From: Rattus norvegicus
Taxonomy: Eukaryota > Chordata > Mammalia > Rodentia > Muridae
Length of the DNA stretch: 64,000 nucleotides
Direction of reading: 5' to 3'
Assembly (NCBI RefSeq): GCF_036323735.1
Contig: NC_086026.1
Coordinates: forward strand, 87,510,359-87,574,358
Shown here: one piece after another, positions 12,301 to 24,300 of the stretch
Numbering within the stretch: the stretch's first letter is position 1
How the letters are laid out: each line of letters begins with the position of its first letter
Program-made: the position numbers and the translations under genes
Notes under the pieces: generated by a model
What the model was told of the DNA's origin: nothing
Databases searched by the model: none
Seen by the model: only the letters and a program-made list of their open reading frames with translations

Positions 12301-15300
12301 AGTTATCATCCCGTCTACATACACATCTACATACACACAGGCACCACGACTGCTCCAAGTCCTAAATTAATAAAGAAACTTAGAGAAAACTGTAATCACG
12401 AGGGAGGAAATCTATATTCGTGGCTTCTTTTGCGCTGCTATCAGTGTGTCTGGGTCAGAATTCTGGTCTTTGTTAGGTTTTTGTCCTTTCTACAGTAATA
12501 GAAATGTTCTGGTACTACTCTGTTCTATTTAGTTGAGATCAGATAACGGAAATTTTATTTCATATTTACTCTATATTAATTAGAGTCTAACCATAAGGAG
12601 AACTTTCCTTTTGTGAGACTTGCAATCCTGTTTTCTTCTTTTAAAGTCTTGATTTTTCACATGGGCCTCTTCTCACTGAACTAGGCATGTGAAGAATTTC
12701 CTCTGTGGGCCAAAGTCTCTCAGAGAGGTAAGTCCATGTATAAGAGAAGTTCACTTATGCAATGTTAAAATAGCAATGAACAGTTAATATGTTCTAAGGT
12801 TAAAGAAAAACAAAAAACACAAAAACAAAAAGACCAGCTCTGGAAGCTACAGGCCTGATCAAGCATGCCAGATGCCAGCCAAGGACCAGGTCAGGAAGAG
12901 GCAGCCAGATTTATTTTGATTTCTAAATCTCTAAACTTCCTCTGCAGTGTATTGTATGATTCTGTGACATAAACTGACATCTTGAAGTGTGTGAGGAGGA
13001 TGGGCAGCTATCATCTTAGGGTGCATGAGATGTTTTAAGATTCCACTAAAACAGGCAGAAAGCCACAGGACACGTGGTGGCCAGCGCTCCAATGCGTGAC
13101 GGAAATGCAGTAATTCTAAAACTAGAGTGCATCTTGACTCAAGTCTGACCCATCTCAATGTTATGTCTGAAAATCTTTGCATTAGAATTTTGTCTTAGTC
13201 ATTGTTCTATTGCCGTGAAGAGATAGCATGACCATGACAACTCTTTAAAAGGAAACCATTTAATTGGATCTGGCTTACACCCTTAGAAGTTGACTTTATT
13301 GCTATGGCAGAGCGTGGTGGCACATGGCTCTGGAGCAATAGCTGAGAGAGAGCTACACCCTCATCTGCTGGACACAGAACCTAGGCCTGGCTTAGGCTTT
13401 TAAAACCTCAAAGTAGGGCTGGAGAGATGGCTCAGCGGTTAAGAGCACCCGACTACTCTTCCAGAGGTCCTGAGTTCAATTCCCAGCAACCACATGGTGG
13501 CTCACAACCATCTGTAAAGAGATCTGATGCCCTCTTCTGGTGTATCTGAAGACAGCTACAGTGTACTTATATTTAATAAATGAATAAACCTTAAAAAAAA
13601 AAAAAAAAAAAAAAACCTCAAAGTAACACACTTTCTCCAGCAAGGCTATACCTCCTAATCTTTCTAATCCTTTCAAAGAGTTCCACTCCCTGTTGACTAT
13701 GCATTCAATGCGGCAAATACATTAGCCTATGGGAGCCATTCTTAGTCAAACCACCACAGATTCTCAGTTTTACACTGTGCTCAGTGCAAATGTTCTTGGT
13801 CTTGGCATTCAGGTTTTTCCGACCTAACTGTGGAGTGATTGACACTGAGTAGTAACAGTGCAGCTCCCACCCTCAGACACTTGAACTTTGTGTGTCATGC
13901 TGGATGTGGAATGATTGGTGCTGTCCAGTTTGATGGCTGAGAATATGCCCCCAAAATGAGTTATTGGTATTTTCTATGTTGTGGTTCTTGTTTCTGAGAC
14001 CCCAGGCAAAGTCCCAGGGTTAAGAGTTTATGATTTAGAGGATAACCATTGTGGGACGATGCTTCGTGTGTGAGCTCTTGGTGCATCTGCAGAGACATCA
14101 GCTCCCAGGAGTGGAGTCTGCTGAAGGAAGTTGTGTTTATTTTGAAGTAATGGTCTACAGACACTTACCTTTGTGTGGCCAGTGTCCCTTCTAGGAGTTA
14201 GCTTTAATTAAATGGCATATCCTCTGGGCAGGCCTCTGAAACCCAATTTTTTATTAGGCCCTGATACTACACATGCATTTTGAGCACCTTAATTTAAGCT
14301 TTCTTGTGTTACTGACTACCTTTCAAGCCCTAGTGTGATGTTGAGCAGAAGCTGCATTTTCCGGTCTCTTCAGAGTTCCCAGTGCCTGCGCAGCTTACGG
14401 TTTCATTGAAGAATGAAGAACAAAAGAAGTAGCGTTAGCTGGACCGTGCCTTAGATCCCGAAAAGTTTTCACACACAGCAAAATACTAATAACCAATTTT
14501 GGGGAAGAACTCCCAACTGTCACTGGTTCAGTCATCTGTGCTCACTGGTGCCGTCACCATCACAATGGCTGTGGAGTTGTCTAGGAGTTGGTCTAAGGAG
14601 AAAACTGGATCTCTGGGGAGTGCTGAGGGTCGTGGAAATTGACTCAAACTACTACAGAGGCTAGGAGACAGCTGACAGTGAAGGGCAGGCCTGAACCCAG
14701 CTCCTGGAGAGTGGGTGGAGATTTGTCTAAGCTACGAGAAACTTTGTCTTCCTGCCCGTCCACACTGACCTTCCCTGGGATATAGAGGCCCACCGTGGCG
14801 GGGGTGGGGTAACATATTGCACTCTGTGGTTCTTTACACATGAGGTCCAGCTGTGTGTGGATCGGCTCAATGCTTTTTGCATATGGAGATCCCTTAGTCG
14901 TTATTCACACAGACACCAACAAAGGAGATTTTCCAAAGTACATCTTTCTCTGGGAAACTTCAAGAGTCCGAGAGAAATGAATCACTTCCTCTTTACTCAC
15001 CTCAAGTAGAAACCAAGAAGGCAGTGCTTCATTCAATGCCCAACATACTCAGCCTCTACTCCCTTCCCAACGGCCTCAAAATTATACAACCAGGGGAAGT
15101 GGAGACTTTAGTTTGTACAACTGGCACTTACAGGCTTCATATAATTCCTAAGACTTTTAATATTTCTATTATTTTAACCTTTAATACTACAAATACTTGC
15201 TGTATGCCTGTTCTGTATTCAGTATATTACAGAGTACTTTACATCACCTCAATTAAGATTCTTTATTTTTATTAGTATAATTTCACATGAACATAAAGGT

Positions 15301-18300
15301 GCTTACTTACATTTGCTCAAACCTGCATTATGACTTAGAATTATATGTCTGGCTGTCCTAGCAACACTAACACACCCGTGTTCACAATAGTCTTTTATGT
15401 GTGTCTTTGTCTTGATTCAACAGCTCAGAGATATTTGAGACTAGATTTTTGTCTCTGTCCTTAATTCAACTGTGGAAATTATTAGGGACCTTTATCTAAT
15501 AGGATAAAAGTTACTCTCAGCAATGGAAATGTCAGGAACCTAAACGTTAATGTATAGAGAAAGCAGTATATGTTTAAAAGATAGCAAAATGGGCAGGCAT
15601 TTTTACTGGGCCTGTTCTCTATATAGAAGGATAACTTATGGGTGCTAGACAGCCTTGTTTTAAATTCTGTGTAGGGAGTTGTCTTTCGTGTGCTATGAGA
15701 ATAGATGTTATGTACTGGAAGATTTTTCTTCCCCTGCTACTTCTGGGATGCTGCACTGATTACATGACATCACACTCAGTCACCATGCAGCCGTTCATGG
15801 TTTCAGAATGGTACATGTGTCCAGTCTGCTTATGAGATGAGCTGGAATTCTGGCCTTACATAGCCCAGGCAGGGTTAGAGGATTGGCATAGTCAGTCCTT
15901 TATCATAGGATTAGTTACTAAAACAGCCTTCCAGAGGTTCCTGAAGCCATACACAGCATTGAACCATACATATGGTCCTCCTACATATATGTAAGAATAA
16001 TCAAGATTAGTTGTTGCTCACAGTGAGGGAGTAACAAATAATTACACTATGAGAAGAGTTATGTCAGGAGTAAAGACAGTTTTGGGGACTGCAGGTAACT
16101 GAAACCGGAGAAAGAAAACCTCATGAAAGGTTTCTCTGTTAGTTGCCGTAAGTGTAGCCTAGGTGACCTAGCTGGATTTTGCTTGCTCTAACTTGTTCCT
16201 CTTGGAGAACAGGGTACCTGTGGGTCAGAAGTCTCTGTTGGGGTAGACTAGCTGAAATTGGTTCTGAGATGGCTGTTAAACCTTTAACACGATAATCCAT
16301 CCTCAGTACCCCACTACCTGAGAGTTGCCATGGTAGCAACTGGAAAGAACATAGAAGTACAAAGTGGTACCTGAATAATCTGTTCCTAGAAAAGGTGCGA
16401 GGACTCACTTTTTATTTAGCCCTTCCCTCACTCACGTCCATTTCTCTCTAACCTCCTGAACCTGGGTTTTTCTGGCACTTCTGCCTTTGAGCTTGTTTTG
16501 CATTTTACCTATTGATACCTTATCACTTCCATTCCTGGGCCCCTTCCCTCTCTTGCCCTCAGGTGTGTTGTCCCACATTTCCAGGGGTAGGAATGACTGA
16601 TGCAGTGACTGAGGACGCTGTGTGTTGTCGATCCTTGGGATCCTTGGGGTCCCTGTAGTCCATGTGGCACAGAAGGCTCCATTATTTTCTCTGAGCTTTG
16701 TTTCTGTTGTAGCCAAGGAAACAGGGAAGGCATGAAATGCAGGCATTATCATGGAGTCGTTGATTGTGGCTTTAGACATCCTATATGGGAAGTTTTGGCT
16801 TACTCTGTCATTTTTGTGATCACTTATTCCCACTCTCATCAACAGACCACTCTCACTTAACGGTGCATACCTGGGCCAAGCCTCATTTTAGCCCTGCTTT
16901 AGTTCCATTGGTGTTTTGAGGTGGCTGCTGCTAGGCTGGAGCATTTCTGAGGACTGCTGAGGAAATGTGGGAGCAGGCAAACCTCACTGCTTTATATTTA
17001 TTTAAGATTGAAAAAGTACTTGAACTTTTATAAGATTTCATTCAAACTTGGGCCCTATAAAAAGTTAGTTTTTCTTTCTTATGTACAAATAGTTCAATAT
17101 TCTCCACTCTGTTTGCTTTGTTAGACCACAGGATGATTATTTTTGGTTAAGAATTGGGTTTGTTAGCATCTTCAGGGTTATCCTTTCACTTGGCTGATTT
17201 AAAACAAACTGAGTTTGAGCTCTTTGTCCTTTTGCTCTTCTTGATGCTTAAAGTTTGAGGCCAGGATTTCTGAAATTTAGGATTCAGGTTTAAACTAGGA
17301 AAGCCAAAGTCATTTCAGTTTATCTATATAATTACCACAGATATTCTTGCTTGCTTTGGACACAGATAAATGATTCAGACTCAGTAAACTAAGAGTTATC
17401 TCTTAGTCTTTTAGAAAGCATCTTATCTGCTTAAGGTATGCATAGCTAACTGGTGATGCCAGGCAGATGCATGCAGCCAAAGCGTTAAGGGGAAGGCTGC
17501 TTGCAGCTATCAGAAGCAGCTTAGGGAAGAGACCTTCCCGGTCTGTCCTGAAGCGGGAACCTGTAGTGGTAGAGTTTTCCGTCCAGGAAGCGGGAATGCA
17601 CGGTAAGCGAGAGTGGGAACTGTTGGTATAGGAAACATGATTGTGGGAAGCAGAGATCTCAAGACAGAGCCGAAAGCAGATGCAACCGTCAAGGCTCACC
17701 TACCTTTGCCAGCAGTAACTCCAATCCCATAGGCTCCACATCTCTCAAAACAGCACCTGAGGCTGTGGGAGGATTTCACTTTTAAACTGTAATAACCATA
17801 GGCTTAAAAGGGTAAGATCTGCATATGAAAAGTCCTGGGCACCCTTTCCCTTGTGTTCATTTGCAGACCACTGCACTTACCTGTGGAGACAACCACACTG
17901 ATTCAGGGAGTGAGGAGCATGTACCCCTCAGCTTCCAACAGTGTTAAGCTAAGGCGTCCTAGGTCTGTACAGGGTCTGGAAGTCTGTTATGGACAACCCT
18001 TCCACGCCCTTCAGCCTCTATTTTCACTACATTAACTGAGGGGGTACATCTTGTATGTGAATGAAAAGCTCACATACCTAAGTCAATGTCACCCGTTCTT
18101 GACAGGAACCTAAGTGCATCAATCAGATGACTGGTAATATGAATTGCTAGTGCTGTACTTGGTCAGTTGCCTGGTTTGTTCTCTTTTGTTTTCTAAACTG
18201 CTATACCATTTCCTGTGGTTATCAGTGTTCATCTCTCTGTATGTTTTAACTGAATTATGGCTTCTGCCTGGTGTGGACTTACACCTGTCCTCTCTGCTAG

Positions 18301-21300
18301 GAAGGCTGTGGCAGGGGGATTTGATGCCAGCGTTGGCTACACGGTGAGCTCAAAGGTAGCCTGGGCAACTGAGTGAGACTCTCTCTAAAAAACAAAACAA
18401 ATAGCAGCAAACGAATTTTGGAGTGGCAGCTTAAATGCCCAACAGGAGTGAGCTAATTAAGCCCACATAACTGAAGAGTAGGCACTGACTAACAACTATG
18501 GTCTCAGAAAGAGCAGACAGGCGGCAGGCTGGCTTCTGGATAGATTTAAGGTTGTGCTTCTGAGTTTATATGTGAAATGTCAAGAAAAGAGAGTAGATGC
18601 ACGCCTACCTACCTTTCTCCTCTTCCCCCTTTCTCTTAATAAAACAGGCCGAGGCTGGTTATACATACGGGGCTAGTTTGTCTTGTGGGCCATCAGCATG
18701 GCACATGTTCTCTATGGCTGCTGTCTTTGAAGAGTCAGCTAAGCGTTGGCTCGAGTAACCCAGCCCCACAACTTCTCATGGTAGGTATAATGGTATTTCA
18801 TTTAAATTCTCATAAGAGTGGATAGCAGGTATTTCATTTAAATCGCGGACGGTGATTGATTGATGACCCTAGCCTTCCACTCTTAACTCTTGTTGTTTTT
18901 AAAGCATACTATCTCAGCGAAACAAAAGCAAGCGCAAGTTGTGCTCTGTCTACAAAAGCCTCTCTTTGCTATTTGACCTGTGACTGTTTTTTGGACTAGC
19001 ATTCTACCATGTGTAATAAATGCACCAGTGTGTCCCGCATTATAAATGATATGACATTAAAGACCAAGGAAGTTGTCTTAGATTACCTGTGCCGTGCCAA
19101 AACTAAATTGTTGGAGCCTCTAAGATAATGTCTTTACGTTCGCGTGTTTATGATTTTTAATCCTTGAGACAGGAGGGTGGGGAATTACAGGAATGTAGAA
19201 GAATCTGCCAGGAAGTGTAGCCTCTCCTGACTCATCTCGAGAGCCTCTTGTTGAACATCTGGGAAAATGAGCAGCAGAGCACGTCTTCACAAACGGCTCT
19301 CAGCATCTCAGCTCTGAAGATGTCTGTCTCTGAGCAGCACTTGCCAAAATGAACATCTTGACTTTTCTGTGGGATATGTAGTAGAGGAGAGAGAGGAAAG
19401 AGGGATCAAAAAATGAGTTCTTGTCCTCCCACAATGCACTGCAGACAGACTGCGCTCTGCAGGCTTTTATGTTATGGAAAGGGCTTGTAGTACTAGCACG
19501 TGTGGCTGGCCCCATTTTCTGTGACTCCAGCCTTTACATTTCTCTATTTCTGAAGATCATGTTGAGTCCAAGCCTGGAAAAACATTAATCTCTTTATTAC
19601 TTTCCGCAGGTGGAGTACATGTTGGTGTCCTTTGATCATGAAAATAGGAAAGTCCAGTTGTTACTGAATGGCGGCGATGTTCTTGAAACTCTGCAAGAGA
19701 AGGGGGAGAGGACAAACCCCAAGTAAGCTGATCCCTCAAGTCTCAGCCTAGTGCTTCTGAGCCCTTGGAGTAACCAGGACATAGGCTCTTTCCTCAGCTG
19801 TCTAGAAGGCAGGACGATGGAGGGTAAGAGGGTAGGCTTGGGTGCCAAGCTAGAGTCTCTGGTTCTGGCTCATCTAGTTGGTAGGTGAGTAGCCTTGAGC
19901 AACCCTCTGTGCCTCAGTCTCCTCATCTCTATAAACATGTGGCTAACAGTAGTTATCTCACAGGCATTTCAGAATACTCAGTACGGTCAGCTACAGGGTG
20001 GAGAGATTTTTTCTTAGACACATTTCTGAAATGTGATTGAGATCCGAGCAGAGTCTGGAAGCAGTTTTGTTTTGGCAACATGAGGTTTACGTCTGTCTGT
20101 CTGTTTGTTTGTCTGTCTTTTCCTTCTCTTTCTCCTCCTCCTCCTCCCCACCCTCTTCTTCATCTTCCTCCTTCTTTTGCTTGCTTTTTTGTTAGCTTGT
20201 TTTGTTTCTCAAGACAGGGTTTCTTTGAGTAGTCCTGGCTGTCCCAGAGCTTGCCCTGTAGACCACGCTGGTCTTGAACTTAGATCTGCCTGCCTCTGCC
20301 TCTTACTTGCTAGGATTAAAGACATGTGCTACACACCTGACCTTTTAGTGCTGGTTAAATATTTCTTTACCTGGGAGTAGAGAGGGGCCAGGGGCATCTC
20401 TCTAGTTCATTTTCTATTTGGTCGCTTTGGGAAGCTGCATTTGAGAACCTCAATATTAGCCTGTAAGGCCTTCCTTCCTTCCTTATAGAGTGGACTAGCT
20501 TTGTCCTAGACAGAATACTTGTGTGCATTTTCAAAAACTTATAAATATTCTGAACTCAACATTTAGTAGCCGTAAGTAGTTGAAAAGCAATGGAAAATTT
20601 ACAGCTTTAATAAGCCTCTTTTTTAAAAAAATTAAGTGGACTATAGCAAAAGAATAAGCTGAAATCATAATGACTTCTCTACAGCCACCCAACCCTCTGG
20701 AGACCAGAGTATGGGAGTTACATGATTGAAGGGACACCTGGCCAGCCGTACGGAGGAACGATGTCCGAGTTCAACACAGTGGAGGACAACATGAGGAAAC
20801 GCCGGAAGGAGGCTACTTCTGTATTAGGAGAACATCAGGCTCTTTGCACGATAACTTCATTTCCCAGGTTAGTTCCTACGTTAACATGTTCTAGCAGGAA
20901 TATCAGACTGAGGTTATGAAGAAAGTAAATCCTGACCTGCTCATTTTCCTCTACAATTCTTACACTTGTTCATACTGTTGGACAGTACAGCACTATCATC
21001 CTCAGAGTTCACTTTAAGGAACTACTGCACAAGTGAGTCACTCCCCAACCGGCTTGTGCTGGAGGTCGGACTGCTGACATTTGATACATTCTTACATTAG
21101 GACTGCTACAAGCATTGCATAGCAGCTTCATGGTGGGCGGGCTGTGCCCTGGTAAGGGTACACATCTGGACAGGGTTGGAAATGACCCTGTGACTGGTGA
21201 CTGGTGGCAGTGTGGGGAGAGTGTGGCTCCAGCTCACTGGGGAGGAGCCCAGTCTCCTGTCAGTGGACTGTAGCAGCTGTACTCGCAGACCCGACCTGAA

Positions 21301-24300
21301 GGAGCATCTGCCCTCCAGCACCTCACTGAGTATTCTGAGCTGTGGATCCCAACCCCCAGAGAGCCTTTGAACTTGGAGGAGGGAGCATACTTTCACAATC
21401 TGGCAGATATCTAGCACAGATAAGTGAGATCACGGGGAGGGAGCAGGACCTTGGGGCACACTTGTTCCTGGAGTGCTCTTGCCAGATACTGACTGAACAA
21501 GCTGAGTCACATTTGTATTGTGCTGGAGATTGGGGGTTTGTGACCAATAGTTAGGACGGTGAATACCAGTAAGTAAACATAGGGAAGTGTGTTCTCAGAT
21601 TAGAAAGGGATCCGCGAATGTCCAATGTTGAGTGTAGAGCTCCTGTGTAAGACTGGGGTTCTGCTCAGAAAGCTCACTTATCTATGCTGATGTCTGCCTC
21701 CTCCATCAAAAGAGTTCTGGGGTTGAGTATCCTTAGCCTTAAAGCACTAAACTATTGTGATGCTGCTTTTTCTTCTGAAAACATGCACCATTGATCCTAG
21801 AAGGACGTTATTTTAAATGGAATTGATAGCTTTTACCTCCCTATTGTCATTCCTGCATACAACAGATAAGTCACTTGTCATATACTTAGAGACAGAGACT
21901 CTGGGTGCCTTTTCTTTGCCAGACCCAGAGAGGCTTTGCTCATCAGAGCTGAGGAGACAGCAGAGATTAGTCAAATACCTATTATATAAATATATAATGA
22001 TGAAATTAAGGAGTGGCATGAGGTGTGGATATGGCTGTGGGTTCTGGGGTAGGGAGACTTCTCCACAGGAAGATGACTGGAGTGATATCCAAAACTCTAG
22101 AAGGAGTTTCATAGGAGAGGGGGCAGAGGGACTCTGGGGGAAGAGGAGTCACGGAGAGAGCCTGGTGGGGGGAAGAAGAAAGGGAGTTACCCACTGTGAC
22201 CAGGAAGCTGGGGTGCAGGTGACTGCTGAGGCCAGGCCGGCAGTTATGAACTTTGATTGCTATTCTGAAAGCATTCGAGACTTTGGGAATCTAGGCTGGG
22301 TAGATTGTATCACACGTTTGCTTTGTAGCCCTCATCTGGGCTGTTGGCGTGAGAGCAAATGCATAGCGGGTGCCAGGGCGTGCCAGGCGAGGGAAAGGGC
22401 ACTCCTTAGGCAATGTTGTGGTGACATGGGTGATGGTGGGCAGTGACAGTGAAAAAAGTGATAGAATCAGCTAACCTGCTGGAGAGCAGGGGACAGATGA
22501 AGGTGACCTTAGGTGACTGGTGGGAAACCTTGGGATAATGGAGTAGCAGCCTAAGAATCATGATTGGCTGTGGGTGTTGCTTGTCAACTTTTAGCAAACT
22601 TGGAAATGCAATGTCTTACGTTTTGCTTTCTCTCCTTAACATAAGAGAGCTATACATCTCTCTAGCAAACTAAGGCGGGGCAGGAGGAGGCAGCACAAAG
22701 CAGAACCATTTTAGACATTGAAGAAATGTGCAGCATTGAAAGACTGTTCTTTCTGGGCCACATTGTCTTTGGTTAAACTCTATTGTGTATTTTGCTTCGG
22801 TTAATGGCTCTGTGTAGAATAGTTCTTCTCTGGAAAAAAGTTTATAGTGGCTTCTTCTATGTTAGAGAGAATTGAATAGGTTCCGTTCAAAAAGTCTGCG
22901 TCCGTTCTCTCTTGTTTTTCCTTCTCCTCTTCTTCATTTTCTTCAGTTATTGTTTAGTTTTGCTTTTCTTTTCCTTTTCTTTTTGAGACAGGGTTTCTCT
23001 GTGTAGCTCTGGCTGTCCTAGATCTCGCTCTGTAGACCAGGCCTCTAACTCAGAGAATTGCCTGCCTCTGCCCAGTTCTAGAAAGCTAGGATTTCCCCCC
23101 AGGTTAATGTCTGTCACACAGCTAAAGGGTGGTGGTGGTGGTTGTTGTTGTAAGTTTACAGGTTCAGAAAAGATTGCACAGTGGCTGCAGGAACGCCCAG
23201 GAAGCCTTGGTGCGAGGAACTACTTTCCAGATGAGAATAGCAGTCTCAGCTGTTTACAGGCTGGGTTGCCTACAACGACTTGCCTTTGTGAAGGGCAGGG
23301 AGTTGACATAAGGTCTGGGTTAGTAGTTCTGGCTACTGATCTAGAACCCAGTAAAGAGCCTGCTTGTTTGCTCTCACTGACTTAGAAGGACTGCCTTACT
23401 CAGTGAGACGGAAGTATGAGCACTGTCCTCAGGGGCTGGGTGGAACCTGCCCTGGCTGGGTGGAACCTGCCCTGGCTGGGTGGAACCTGCCCTGGCTGGG
23501 TGGAACCTGTCCTGTTTTGAAATTAGAACTCTTCTTAAGGTTAAGAACGACAATGAGGTTGGATCTTACACCAGGGCACTCTGGTGTAAACTGGGGACAT
23601 TGGAGACACTGCTTAACCTTGAGGGACTTCTGAGGAGATAGCAGAGGCAATACCCAGAAGACCTGGTCCATATTCATCAGGAGGTTGGAGCAGTGTAGTG
23701 AACAGGGCTGAAGGCAGTTTTGAGCATTGATATGGCTAGTGAAGAGGAGTCCCATAGTGAGTTGCAGCTAACCAGTTCTGAAGCCATTTCTCACCTATCC
23801 TTTCTCGATTGGTTGCAGGCTAGGCTGCCCTGGATTCACACTGCCAGAGCACAGACCCAACCCAGAGGAAGGAGGTGCATCTAAGTCCCTCTTCTTTCCA
23901 GACGAAGCCATAAACAAGCACCCCCGCTTTGGGTGAGTGGGGCTCAGACTGTGGTCTGGGCTACAGTATTTGGTCTGAATTCCTCTCAAGCACGCGTTGA
24001 ATTCAGAGGAGACAGCAGACCCATATCTGCTCACGCTGCTTCCTATGTACAGGTTTGCCTTGTCCATTTGAGAGCCATCCTTAAACAACTTGGCTCCTTT
24101 CCTCTTCCTTAGTTTTCAGTTTTTGTCCTCATTCTGCAAACGCATGGATTGGGAGGTTTCCTTTGCCTGGTCCTTTCCCTCTCTGTTTCCCGGAATCTGT
24201 CATCACCCATGTTACTCTGTCTGCACTGACAAGGTCAGGTGTATACCCCAGTAGCATAGACTCTCCTTGTTGCTTCAGGTCCGGCACCAGCTTGATCTTA

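Larger units (their letters stand above)
331..19609 (+). other. Gclc: Gclc intron 1
   Basis: 19.3 kb, GTGAGC...CCGCAG. It holds the repeats listed separately: B1, B2 and B3-like SINEs, two URR1-like DNA elements, an antisense ancient LINE-1 at about 5.56-7.13 kb, a rat-type LINE-1 3' end at about 5 kb, and a murid dispersed repeat at 13.2 kb. The stretches 510-1920, 7150-8090, 8280-13185 and 13760-18260 contain only short unconvincing open frames, and I recognise no gene in them. Confidence 0.95.
20868..23818 (+). other. Gclc: Gclc intron 3
   Basis: 2,951 bp, phase 2. It contains an ARE-core match at 21501, an antisense B1 and a 20-bp minisatellite. A 209-codon open frame at 21817-22446 resembles no protein I know and is treated as chance. 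Confidence 0.95.

Noticed and set aside
16163..16172. GTGACCTAGC, a loose ARE match in intron 1
   Set aside because: Fits RTGACNNNGC but lacks the TCA centre. Matches this loose are expected many times in 64 kb.
16432..16842. 136-codon minus-strand open frame in intron 1
   Set aside because: No similarity to a known protein and low-complexity charged ends. Not a convincing processed pseudogene.
21817..22446. 209-codon plus-strand open frame in intron 3
   Set aside because: The longest non-Gclc frame, but its translation has no recognisable domain or family, no splice partner, and no Kozak or promoter support. Chance is the simplest explanation.
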